Origin: JAZDJP01 sp043803805
Lineage (GTDB): Bacteria > Planctomycetota > JAZDJP01
Reading direction: 5' to 3'
NCBI GenBank assembly: GCA_043803805.1
Contig: JAZDJP010000125.1
Coordinates: 1 to 14,671, forward strand
DNA: 14,671 bases
In this document: in pieces, positions 1 to 9,529 of the stretch
Numbering within the stretch: position 1 is the first letter of the stretch
How the letters are laid out: every line of letters starts with the position of its first letter
Made by a program: the position numbers and the translations under genes
Notes under the pieces: model-generated
Told to the model about the DNA's origin: nothing
Databases searched by the model: none
Seen by the model: the letters and a program-made list of their open reading frames with translations, nothing else

Positions 1-714
1 GTGGACAAGGCGGGTTTCCTCAAGGAATGGCTGTTGCTCGGGCCGTTCGCGGTGGACGGGGATCCCTCCTCCTTTCCGGGTATCCGGACGCAGTACCCCC
101 CCGAGGCGGAGGGGGTGGACACGGCCAAGTCCTACCCGACGGCGGCCGGAAAGTCCGTTTGGAAACGGGTCATCTCCGACAACGACATCATCGATCTCCG
201 CGGACAATTCCAACCCAGCGACAAGGCGGTCGCGTTTGCCGCGTGCTGGGTGATATCCTCCGACAAGAATTCCCGGAAGGCCATCCTGGCCATTGGCAGC
301 GGCGACGGGTGCAAAATCTGGTGGAACGGGGAACCCGTCATCACGGCGCTTGAGATGCGGCCGGCCGCACCCCGGCAGAACGCGGCGGTGGTGACGGTGA
401 ATCCGGGGGCGAATCTGATCCTGGTGAAGGTGGAGAATGGATTCGGCGAGTGGGGATTCATGGCGGAGCTGGCGGACGAGCGGGGGGAGAGTCCTCTCGG
501 AATGGTGGGGTTCACGACGACTCCGCCGGAGAAGGGGGCGGGGAGCGGGAATCCCCCTGCGGCCGGCGCCGGCCCGAAGGACGATTTGGAACGGAAGGTG
601 GAGGCCCTTGGCAAGAACGTTCAGGCGCTCCGGGAGGATCTTGATGGTGTGAAAGAGATCCTCGCGGAACTGGATCGCCTGGGCGGCGAGAGTTCCGGCG
701 AATTGAAAAAATGA
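1..714 (+). CDS. W-x-x-x-G-P-F / WNG domain protein, probable C-terminal part (5' end cut by window)
   Basis: No named family is claimed. The reading frame is open from the first base, which happens to read GTG, and there is no signal peptide or visible ribosome site, so the protein probably begins upstream. Residues 6-16 carry the W-L-L-L-G-P-F pattern, and residues 107-113 read WWNGEPV. They are followed by a V-x-P-G-A-N-L-I-L-V-K-V strand and E-W-G-F. This order resembles the beta-sandwich carbohydrate- or ligand-binding-like modules common in planctomycete surface proteins (inference). Residues 175-195 are a Gly/Pro/Ala linker, and 194-229 are a charged heptad-like stretch that could form a short coiled coil. 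The stop codon overlaps a possible ATG of the next gene. The next gene's product carries a diverged copy of the same domain, suggesting duplication and a shared role. Function is unknown. Confidence 0.7.
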   Translation: MDKAGFLKEWLLLGPFAVDGDPSSFPGIRTQYPPEAEGVDTAKSYPTAAGKSVWKRVISDNDIIDLRGQFQPSDKAVAFAACWVISSDKNSRKAILAIGSGDGCKIWWNGEPVITALEMRPAAPRQNAAVVTVNPGANLILVKVENGFGEWGFMAELADERGESPLGMVGFTTTPPEKGAGSGNPPAAGAGPKDDLERKVEALGKNVQALREDLDGVKEILAELDRLGGESSGELKK

Positions 715-717
715 TTG

Positions 718-726
718 AGAAGGGAG
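718..726 (+). promoter_or_regulatory. Ribosome binding site deciding GTG start at 732
   Basis: AGAAGGGAG lies 5 bases before GTG 732. It overlaps codons 3-5 of the alternative ATG 711 frame. Its spacing fits GTG 732, which also gives a standard signal peptide. Confidence 0.6.
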
Positions 727-731
727 CCCAC

Positions 732-1754
732 GTGAAAAACATCCGGTATGCGACAACCGGCGCCTTAGCGCTGGCGCTGGTTCTGGGCGGCGTGGCATGG
801 GGGGCCCGGGGTGGCGGAGGAGGCGGGGGTGGCGGGGGAAGGGGCGGCGGTGGAGGTTCTCACGGGGGCGGCGGGGGGAAGGGTGGCGGGACCGGCGGGG
901 GCGGGGGAAAAACAGGGGGGGGGAAGTCCGGCGGAACCACCACTCCCGGCGGCGCCGGAGGGTCGGGCAAGTTCAACTTCGGACCCGTGGGGGGAAAGGG
1001 CGGCGTCCGTAGCACCGCCCGGCCGGGCATGGCGGACTGGGGGGGCATGTCGGAAGACGTCCGGGTCTCGTGCACCCCGGCGGATTTCATCCGCGGCTGG
1101 CATGTGGCCGGGGTGTTTCTCACGCCCCTGAAGGAACAGTTGGAGAAGGTCTTTCCTCCGGAGGAGGATGTCCTGGCGGGGACGCCGGATCTCCGCAAGA
1201 TGTACGAGGTATCCGCGGGGAAGGTTCCCTTCCGGCGGGTTTCCGTCCAGCCGCACGTCGTCAATCTTCTGCCGATGCTGTCGGCGAAGGACATGGCGGT
1301 CGAGGACCGGCTCCCGGTCGTCTACGCCGTCACGTGGGTTGAATCCACGGAGGACCGCCCGGCGGTGTTGCATCTGGGGACGTTCAACGCATTCAAGGCG
1401 TGGGTCAACGGGAAGCCCGCGGGCGACCGCAGTGAGATCCCCGTGGACGGCTCTCTCGCCTCGGCGCCGGACAAGTCTCTGGACATTGCGCTCGAGAAGG
1501 GGGCGAACGTCATCCTGCTCCGGCTTCTGTGGAAGGGGGAAGGGCTTGATTTTTGGGCGTTTCTCGCGGATGATGAGAAGCGGCCGCTTACCCGCGCGAA
1601 ACGGGTGAAGTTCCTTACGGGTCCGCCGCCGCCGTCGAAGGAGAAACCGGCGGCGGGCGCCGGCGCCCCGGCGGATCCGAATGCCCCGCCGGCGGGGGGA
1701 AATCCCCCGGCGGACAGGCCGGCCGCGCCGGCGGACGTTCCTCCGGCGGAGTAG
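732..1754 (+). CDS. Secreted glycine-rich protein with W-x-x-x-G-x-F / WVNG domain
   Basis: GTG at 732 is preferred as the start because AGAAGGGAG (718-726) lies 5 bases upstream and the product then opens with a clean signal peptide: K-N-I-R, a hydrophobic core at residues 7-22, and a probable cleavage near A-W-G-A at 22-25. An ATG at 711 in the same frame would place seven charged residues ahead of it. Residues 26-79 are extremely glycine-rich. Residues 119-130 (F-I-R-G-W-H-V-A-G-V-F) through about 290 match the domain of the preceding protein feature by feature: FPPE, GK before an aromatic, a W-V-x-S strand, A-W-V-N-G-K-P, G-A-N-V-I-L-L, F-W-A-F-L-A-D. The C-terminus (298-340) is a Pro/Ala-rich tail. 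It is probably exported to the periplasm or surface. The gene sits 19 bases before the kinase gene, so it is probably co-transcribed. The molecular function is not recognised. Confidence 0.8.
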   Translation: MKNIRYATTGALALALVLGGVAWGARGGGGGGGGGGRGGGGGSHGGGGGKGGGTGGGGGKTGGGKSGGTTTPGGAGGSGKFNFGPVGGKGGVRSTARPGMADWGGMSEDVRVSCTPADFIRGWHVAGVFLTPLKEQLEKVFPPEEDVLAGTPDLRKMYEVSAGKVPFRRVSVQPHVVNLLPMLSAKDMAVEDRLPVVYAVTWVESTEDRPAVLHLGTFNAFKAWVNGKPAGDRSEIPVDGSLASAPDKSLDIALEKGANVILLRLLWKGEGLDFWAFLADDEKRPLTRAKRVKFLTGPPPPSKEKPAAGAGAPADPNAPPAGGNPPADRPAAPADVPPAE

Positions 1755-1763
1755 CCGCGGTTC

Positions 1764-1769
1764 AAGGAG
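1764..1769 (+). promoter_or_regulatory. Ribosome binding site of the kinase gene
   Basis: AAGGAG lies 4 bases upstream of ATG 1774. It selects that start over upstream in-frame codons whose products would be Arg-rich and low-complexity. Confidence 0.65.
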
Positions 1770-1773
1770 CCCG

Positions 1774-4221
<2,448 letters not shown>

Positions 4222-4229
4222 TCGGTCCG

Positions 4230-4258
4230 TTTGAAACCAGGACGCCATATTTGAAACC
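4230..4258 (+). repeat. Direct repeat TTTGAAACC, two copies 20 bases apart
   Basis: TTTGAAACC occurs at 4230-4238 and again at 4250-4258, just after the kinase stop codon and before the alpha-mannosidase promoter region. The 20-base period is close to two helical turns, as expected for paired protein sites on one DNA face. This is a sequence observation only; no regulator is recognised. Confidence 0.4.
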
Positions 4259-4266
4259 GCTTTCCC

Positions 4267-4295
4267 TTGCGGCAGGTCCTGATCCGGTGCATACT
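4267..4295 (+). promoter_or_regulatory. Possible sigma70-type promoter for the alpha-mannosidase gene
   Basis: TTGCGG (4267-4272), a 17-base spacer, then CATACT (4290-4295). Transcription would start near 4302, about 30 bases ahead of ATG 4331. Both hexamers deviate from consensus, so this is tentative. Confidence 0.35.
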
Positions 4296-4330
4296 GGTGC
4301 CCGGTTGTCGAACCTTGGGGGAGGGAAGCG

Positions 4331-7300
4331 ATGAATCCGCTTCAGGTCGAGGAGGGGATGTACCTCGGGAAGATTCGTCAGTGGGTGTCGACGTTCCAAC
4401 CCCGGGTGTATGCCGGGAAACAGCCCGTCGCGGACATCGCCTGGCGGACGACCTCCCGGCGGGAGACGGCCGCGGAGGCCGCGCGGGCGGTTTACCGGCC
4501 CTGCCGGCTTCCGTTCGTGTGGGGCCGGCGTCGCGACACCACGTGGTTCCGTCTGCGTTTGGACATCCCCCGGGCGTGGTGCGGGCGCCGGGTGGTGCTC
4601 CGCCTGAACCCCGAGGGGGAGGCGGCCGTTTTCCACCGCGGCGTCCCCGTTCAGGGTCTTGACGCCAATCACGACGAGGTCCTTCTGGCGGCGCGGGCGG
4701 CGGGCGGGGAACGGGTCGAATTGTTCCTCGAGGCCATTGCGGCCTCCGACTTCGAACGTCACGCCCCCCGGACGTTCCGTTTCGCGGAAGTCGCGGCGGT
4801 GAACGAATTCCTGCGGGATGCCTGGCTCGATTTCGAGGTATTGTATGAATTGGCCCGGGCGCTTCCCGAGGGGAATCCCCGCCGGGGGCGGATTGTCGCG
4901 GCGATGAACGACGCCGTGAACGGATGTCCTTTTGACGGGACGCCGGCGGAACTGTCCGCATGGGCGGCCCGGGCCCGGCGCGCGCTCGCGCCCGCCCTGG
5001 CGGCGCGGAACGGTTCCGACGCCGTGACTCTGGCCGTTCACGGTCACTCCCACATTGACGTCGCCTGGAAATGGACGCTCGCCGAGACGGTGCGCAAGTG
5101 CTCCCGGACGTTTTCCACGGTGGTCGGGCTTCTCGACCGTCATCCCGGGTTCATCTTCACCCAGAGCCAGCCCCAGCTTTACGAATTCACCCGGAGGCAT
5201 TACCCGGCCCTCTACCGGAAGATCGTCCGGTTTGTGAAGTCCGGGCGGTGGGAGGCGGCCGGCGGGCTGTGGGTGGAATGCGACTGCAACCTTTCCGGCG
5301 GCGAGTCGCTCGTGCGCCAGATGCTTCACGGAAAGCGGTTTCTCCGGGAGGAACTCGGCGTGGACACCCCCGTCGCATGGCTCCCGGACGTCTTCGGCTA
5401 CCCCGGGAGTCTCCCCCAGATTTTCGCCAAGGGGGGGATGCCGTATTTTTTCACCATCAAAATAGACTGGAACGAAATGAATCTTTTCCCCTACGCCTCA
5501 TTCTGGTGGAAGGGGATTGACGGGACGCGGGTGCTGGCCCATTTCGGCGCCTCGAAGGCGAGTTACAACGGGGAGTTTACGATCGGAGAATTGCAAAAGG
5601 CGGGGGCGTTTCTCGCGTCGCGCGATCCCGGCGTCCGCGAGGGGCTTTACCCGTTCGGATTCGGGGACGGCGGCGGCGGACCCACGGAAGCGATGGTCGA
5701 ATACGCCGGGCGCGCCCGGGACCTCGCGGGGATCCCCCGGACCCGGATGAGCCGGGTGGATGACTTCTTCCGGCGCCTCGCGCGGGAGGGGGGGCGTCTT
5801 CCGGAATGGGTCGGGGAGCTGTATTTCGAGTTGCACCGCGGCACCTACACCACCCAGGCGAACGCCAAGCGGAACAATCGGAAGGCGGAAATCGCCCTTC
5901 GCGGGGCGGAATTCCTCGCCGCGATTGATTTCGCCGCGGGGGGGCGCTACCCCGCGGCCGGGCTCGACCGCGCCTGGAAATACGTGCTCCTCAACCAGTT
6001 CCATGACGTCCTGCCCGGTTCCTCCATCGGGGAGGTGTACCGGGAGGCGGAAACCCAATATGCGGACGTGTTCCGGACGATCGGCGATATCGCCGCCCGC
6101 GCGACGGCGCGTCTGGCCGCGCGGATGGATACGCGCGGGCCGGGGCGGGCCGTTCTGGTGGAAAACGAATTGTCCTGGTCGCGCGGCGGCGTCGTCGAGG
6201 TTCCGGCCCGCGCCGGGGATTCCGTCGTCCTCGACGAGACCGGCGCGGCACTGCCCGTTCAGCGCGCGGACGGGCGGCTCATCGCCCTGGCCCGGGGGGT
6301 TCCCGCGATGGGGGCGGTCGTCTGGCGGGTTGCGTCCGGAAGGCCCCGCGCGAAGGCGGGGGGATTTCCGCGCGCGGGGAAGGGGATTCTCGAAAATGAA
6401 CGCCTGCGGGTCCGGTTCGACGCCCGCGGGCGTGTTTCCGGAATTTTCGACAAACGCGCCGGCCGGGAACTGCTTCCCGCGGGCGCCCGGGCGAACGTCT
6501 TTCAGTTGTTCGAGGATCGGCCCCGGGAGTGGGACGCCTGGGACATTGACTTCTCCTTCGGGGAAAACCGGCGTGACCTCGTCGGCCCCTGCCCCGGCCG
6601 GGTGGTGGAGCGGGGGCCCGTCCGCGCCGCCCTCCGGTTCGAGCGGCGCTTCGGAAAATCGAGAATCGTCCAGGACGTCCGTATCGTCGCGGGATCATCC
6701 GTTGTGGAATTTTTCACCCGGGTGGACTGGCACGAGTCGCACCGGCTTCTCAAGGTCGCGTTCCCGATGGATGTCCACACGGATCGGGTCTCCTGCGAAA
6801 TCCAATTCGGGGCGGTGGAGCGCGCGACGCACCGGAACACGGGCTGGGACCGCGCGCGGTTCGAGATTCCGGCCCATCGCTGGGCGGATCTCTCCGAGCC
6901 CGGATATGGCGCGAGTCTCTTAAACGACGGCAAATACGGTTATGACGTCCGGGGGAACGTCCTGCGCCTGTCGCTTCTCCGGGCGCCGTCGCGGCCGGAT
7001 CCGCGGGCGGATCGCGGGCATCACGAATTCACTTACGCCCTCTATCCTCACGCGGGCGCCTGGCGGGAGGCGCTCACGGTGCGCGAAGGGCTCGCGCTGA
7101 ACGTTCCCCTGCGGGCGGCGGCGGTCCCCGGCGGGCGACCGGGGCCGCTCGGGACGTCCGCCGGATTCTTCTCGGTCGGCGCGCCGAACGTTGTCCTCGA
7201 CACGGTCAAACGCGCGGAGGCGTCCGAAAAGATCGTGCTCCGTCTCTACGAGGCCCACGGGGCGCGGGCGGACTGCCGGCTCGAAACACGCCTCCCGGTC

Positions 7301-7438
7301 CGGTCCGCCCGGGAGACGGACTTCCACGAAACGGGCGGCTCGGCCGTCCCCGTGGCGCGCGGGGCGGATGGGGTCTCGATGGCGCTGCGCTTCCGGCCGT
7401 TCGAGATCAAGACGGTGGTGCTGGAATTGCAAAAATAG
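4331..7438 (+). CDS. Alpha-mannosidase, glycoside hydrolase family 38
   Basis: A retaining, zinc-dependent exo-alpha-mannosidase that removes alpha-linked mannose from oligosaccharides. ATG 4331 follows GGAGGGA (4320-4326). The product is 1035 residues, usual for bacterial GH38. An N-terminal beta-rich domain (about 1-230) precedes the catalytic domain. The family signature HSHIDVAW lies at 239-246, where His241 and Asp243 match the zinc ligands of characterised GH38 enzymes. WLPDVFGY (350-357) contains the nucleophile equivalent Asp353. QFHDVLPGSS (556-565) supplies the active-site/zinc His558. The three-helix bundle and C-terminal beta domains follow to about 1034. No signal peptide is visible, so the enzyme should act in the cytoplasm on imported mannosides, unless exported by another route. 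The start is 109 bases after the kinase gene, with a possible promoter of its own. The assignment is firm; exact linkage specificity cannot be read from sequence. Confidence 0.95.
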   Translation: MNPLQVEEGMYLGKIRQWVSTFQPRVYAGKQPVADIAWRTTSRRETAAEAARAVYRPCRLPFVWGRRRDTTWFRLRLDIPRAWCGRRVVLRLNPEGEAAVFHRGVPVQGLDANHDEVLLAARAAGGERVELFLEAIAASDFERHAPRTFRFAEVAAVNEFLRDAWLDFEVLYELARALPEGNPRRGRIVAAMNDAVNGCPFDGTPAELSAWAARARRALAPALAARNGSDAVTLAVHGHSHIDVAWKWTLAETVRKCSRTFSTVVGLLDRHPGFIFTQSQPQLYEFTRRHYPALYRKIVRFVKSGRWEAAGGLWVECDCNLSGGESLVRQMLHGKRFLREELGVDTPVAWLPDVFGYPGSLPQIFAKGGMPYFFTIKIDWNEMNLFPYASFWWKGIDGTRVLAHFGASKASYNGEFTIGELQKAGAFLASRDPGVREGLYPFGFGDGGGGPTEAMVEYAGRARDLAGIPRTRMSRVDDFFRRLAREGGRLPEWVGELYFELHRGTYTTQANAKRNNRKAEIALRGAEFLAAIDFAAGGRYPAAGLDRAWKYVLLNQFHDVLPGSSIGEVYREAETQYADVFRTIGDIAARATARLAARMDTRGPGRAVLVENELSWSRGGVVEVPARAGDSVVLDETGAALPVQRADGRLIALARGVPAMGAVVWRVASGRPRAKAGGFPRAGKGILENERLRVRFDARGRVSGIFDKRAGRELLPAGARANVFQLFEDRPREWDAWDIDFSFGENRRDLVGPCPGRVVERGPVRAALRFERRFGKSRIVQDVRIVAGSSVVEFFTRVDWHESHRLLKVAFPMDVHTDRVSCEIQFGAVERATHRNTGWDRARFEIPAHRWADLSEPGYGASLLNDGKYGYDVRGNVLRLSLLRAPSRPDPRADRGHHEFTYALYPHAGAWREALTVREGLALNVPLRAAAVPGGRPGPLGTSAGFFSVGAPNVVLDTVKRAEASEKIVLRLYEAHGARADCRLETRLPVRSARETDFHETGGSAVPVARGADGVSMALRFRPFEIKTVVLELQK

Positions 7439-7457
7439 GCGGATAAATCAGAATCCC

Positions 7458-7475
7458 GGTTGCTGTGCAGCGACC
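7458..7475 (+). other. Small hairpin in the leader of the H-X9-DG gene
   Basis: GGTTGCT (7458-7464) can pair with AGCGACC (7469-7475), with one G-U pair and a GTGC loop, 20 bases before the start codon of the next gene. It might influence translation or simply be chance in GC-rich DNA. Confidence 0.25.
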
Positions 7476-7494
7476 CTGTGTCGGGAGAACGATC

Positions 7495-8187
7495 ATGGGC
7501 GAGAAAAAAGGGCTGTTTGGTTTTTCCCGTCGTATGGATGTGATCGTTGTCGTTGCGTTGCTCGTTGTCATCACGGGCATCCTGTTCCTGATGCCACGGA
7601 GGATGCGTGCGGAGGCCCGGGGGCAATATTGCCGGAAAGCACTCACGAGTTTGTATGTCGGGTTGTCAACCTATGTGGATGACTTTGGCGGGCATGTGTA
7701 TTATCCGAAACCCGTGGCCGGCCCCATGAGCGGGGCGGATTTTCTTCTGGCCTCGTATTTCAACAAGATTGTCGAGAATTCGGCTATCTTCATTTGTCCG
7801 GGATCGGGTGATGACGACGAAAATGGCGCGTTTCTTGCCGGGCGCAATATCTACGACGGCGGCGATTCCGTGGACGGAGTCGGTCCCGACGCCGCCCGGG
7901 AGCGCATCGCGGTGAGTTATGCGGGATTCGCCCTCGATCGGCTTCCGGAAGGCATCCTTTCCGACAAGGCCCCTGCTGATACGATCCTTCTCTGCGACGA
8001 TGAGGAGGACGCGGACGGCCCTTCTTCAATCCTTCGGTCGGCGAAATCCCATCACGATGGATACTACAACGCCGTCTTCCTCGATGGTCACGCGGACAAA
8101 ATCCCGGATCCCTTCGCGGGCGACTCGTCAAAACGCTGTCGGATGATTTTCAACCGCACCCCGCCGACGGACATGGTGAAGAACTGA
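7495..8187 (+). CDS. Membrane-anchored prepilin-like protein with H-X9-DG motif
   Basis: ATG 7495 is chosen because GGGAGAA (7483-7489) precedes it; a GTG at 7465 in frame has no such site. The 230-residue product has basic residues (SRR, 11-13), then a single hydrophobic helix at about 15-34, then basic R-x-x-R-A-E-A-R, as in type II/IV pseudopilins. Residues 60-71 (Y-V-D-D-F-G-G-H) and C101 also match that family's layout. Near the end, His187, nine residues, then Asp197-Gly198 form the exact H-X9-DG pattern of prepilin-associated proteins abundant in Planctomycetes and Lentisphaerae. The prepilin peptidase site (G then F-T-L-I-E) is missing: Met-Asp stands there and the +5 Glu is Val. Cleavage and pilus assembly are therefore doubtful, and it is more likely a single-pass anchored protein. 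It lies 56 bases after the mannosidase, perhaps in one transcript. Its role is unknown. Confidence 0.8.
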   Translation: MGEKKGLFGFSRRMDVIVVVALLVVITGILFLMPRRMRAEARGQYCRKALTSLYVGLSTYVDDFGGHVYYPKPVAGPMSGADFLLASYFNKIVENSAIFICPGSGDDDENGAFLAGRNIYDGGDSVDGVGPDAARERIAVSYAGFALDRLPEGILSDKAPADTILLCDDEEDADGPSSILRSAKSHHDGYYNAVFLDGHADKIPDPFAGDSSKRCRMIFNRTPPTDMVKN

Positions 8188-8218
8188 TGCGGATCGCCGC
8201 GCCGCCGTTTCGCGGGGG

Positions 8219-9463
8219 TCACCCTTCGTTATCCGCGAAGAACCGCGACGCCGACACCCGGAAGACCCGGCGGCCCTCCTGAAGAGCGATCCCCGGTTCC
8301 GCGGTCAGTTGGACGAAGGGGATGTCGCCCAGGGCCCTGGCGTGGCGGATGTGGTGGCTCTCGACGGGACGGTCCGTCAGTTTGGCTTCCAGGAGCAGCC
8401 AGGGGTTTCCTTTCGCGGTGATGAGAAAGTCCGTTTCCCGCCCGTCCCGGTTTCTCACGTAGCCCAGGTCGAATTCCCCGATCCCGGCGTCGTTCCACAT
8501 CTCGACCCGGGCCTTGAGTTCCAGAGCCGCGTAGTTTTCGAACCGGAGGGCGGGATCCCCGACGAGAGACCAGTCGAAGAGGTAGACCTTCCGCTCCTTG
8601 CGGATGGCGCGCGCGAGCGACTTGTGGAAGGGGCGCAGAAGAAACACGGTGAGGATGAGTTCGAGGGCGCGGACGTAGGTGCGGACGGCGGTGTGGCTGA
8701 CTTCCAGGTCCTCCCGGAGCGCGTTGAGGGAGAGGGGACTGCCGACCCGCCCGGGAAGGAGGCGGATCAATGTCGCGATATTCTCGAGTTCCGGGATGCG
8801 GGTGAGATCCCGGAGATCCTCCCGGACAACGCGGTCAATGTGGGCGGCCTGCCATTTGCGGTGGAAGCGGGCGTCGGCCTTGAGGAAGGGTTCCGGGAAT
8901 CCGCCGCAGGCGAGGAGGGATTCCATGGCTTCCTGCCGGTTCACGGATCCGTCCAATCGTTGCAAGACCCATTCCAGGGCCGGGGGAACGGCGCGGGGCG
9001 GGGCGGGGGCGGCCGCCCCCGGAAGTTCCCGGAGCGTGAGCGGGAACAGGTGAAAAAGAAAATACCGCCCGGCAAGGCTGTCGCCGGACTTCCGGAAAAG
9101 ATCCAACCGGGCGCTTCCCGTGACGATGAATCGGAACCGGTCCTCGGCGGCGTCGAACTGGCCCTTCAGGATATTCTTCCACTTCGGCATTTTGTGGATT
9201 TCATCAAAGACCACCCAGGGATGTCGGGAACCGGACGGGGCGGCGTTCCGGTGGGAATCCCCGGTGAAGAACATCGGATTCTGACGGTAACGGTCCCTTA
9301 CCTCCCGGGTGTCCCAGTTGTAGTACAGGGAGGTGTCGCCGTCTTTCTTGAGGATGGCCCGGGCGAGGGTGGTTTTCCCGCATTGGCGGGGGCCCGTGAT
9401 GAAACGCATCTGCCGTCCGAAGGCGGGATCCCGGCAGATGGGCTCGAGGGCGCGGGAGAGCAC
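8219..9463 (-). CDS. AAA-type ATPase with DUF4143 C-terminal domain
   Basis: The product is 414 residues, normal for this widespread ATPase family. Walker A GPRQCGKT is at 24-31, Walker B W-V-V-F-D-E at 83-88, and a sensor-like V-T-G-S-A-R at 114-119. F-P-L-T-L-R-E-L (140-147) is typical of the AAA_14 domain. The C-terminal DUF4143 part has the E-N-Y-A-A-L-E-L box (309-316). It also has a PD-(D/E)xK-like pattern, E343-x-D345 then E359-A-K361, reminiscent of restriction-like nucleases. The cellular role of the family is not established; an ATP-dependent DNA-associated function is often suspected. GTG 9463 is the only standard start after an upstream in-frame stop. There is no ribosome site, and the promoter lies almost against the start, so the mRNA may be leaderless. 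The gene is last in the asnS-miaB direction and converges with the H-X9-DG gene. Confidence 0.9.
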   Translation of the reverse strand: MLSRALEPICRDPAFGRQMRFITGPRQCGKTTLARAILKKDGDTSLYYNWDTREVRDRYRQNPMFFTGDSHRNAAPSGSRHPWVVFDEIHKMPKWKNILKGQFDAAEDRFRFIVTGSARLDLFRKSGDSLAGRYFLFHLFPLTLRELPGAAAPAPPRAVPPALEWVLQRLDGSVNRQEAMESLLACGGFPEPFLKADARFHRKWQAAHIDRVVREDLRDLTRIPELENIATLIRLLPGRVGSPLSLNALREDLEVSHTAVRTYVRALELILTVFLLRPFHKSLARAIRKERKVYLFDWSLVGDPALRFENYAALELKARVEMWNDAGIGEFDLGYVRNRDGRETDFLITAKGNPWLLLEAKLTDRPVESHHIRHARALGDIPFVQLTAEPGIALQEGRRVFRVSASRFFADNEG

Positions 9464-9471
9464 GGCGACGA

Positions 9472-9491
9472 TTTTTACTCATGCGTAAAAA
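9472..9491. repeat. Palindromic site 1 (operator-like) in ATPase promoter
   Basis: TTTTTACTCATGCGTAAAAA has 7-base complementary arms (TTTTTAC / GTAAAAA) around a 6-base centre. A matching site starts 32 bases away, about three helical turns. It overlaps the -10 hexamer and spacer of the ATPase promoter. Confidence 0.5.
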
Positions 9492-9498
9492 TAGTCAA
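9472..9498 (-). promoter_or_regulatory. Promoter of the DUF4143 ATPase gene, apparently near-leaderless
   Basis: On the minus strand TTGACT (9498-9493) is followed by 15 bases and TAAAAA (9477-9472). Initiation about seven bases further would fall within one or two bases of GTG 9463. The spacer is shorter than ideal. The first palindromic site fills the space between the hexamers and includes the -10 box, which suggests repression by occlusion. Confidence 0.4.
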
Positions 9499-9529
9499 GA
9501 CAATTTTTACGGTACGCTAAAATTTGTCT
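9498..9529. repeat. Palindromic site 2 with extended inverted repeat, overlapping miaB stop
   Basis: The core TTTTTACGGTACGCTAAAAT (9504-9523) shares TTTTTAC and TAAAA with site 1 at identical spacing. It sits inside a larger inverted repeat whose outer arms are AGACAA (9498-9503) and TTGTCT (9524-9529). The miaB stop codon lies within it. The AT-rich arms and lack of a GC stem argue against an intrinsic terminator and favour a protein-binding site. Confidence 0.45.

Noticed and set aside
8309..9520. 403-codon plus-strand frame opposite the DUF4143 ATPase
   Set aside because: It mirrors the ATPase coding frame, is Gly/Glu/Val-rich and has no recognisable domain or ribosome site.
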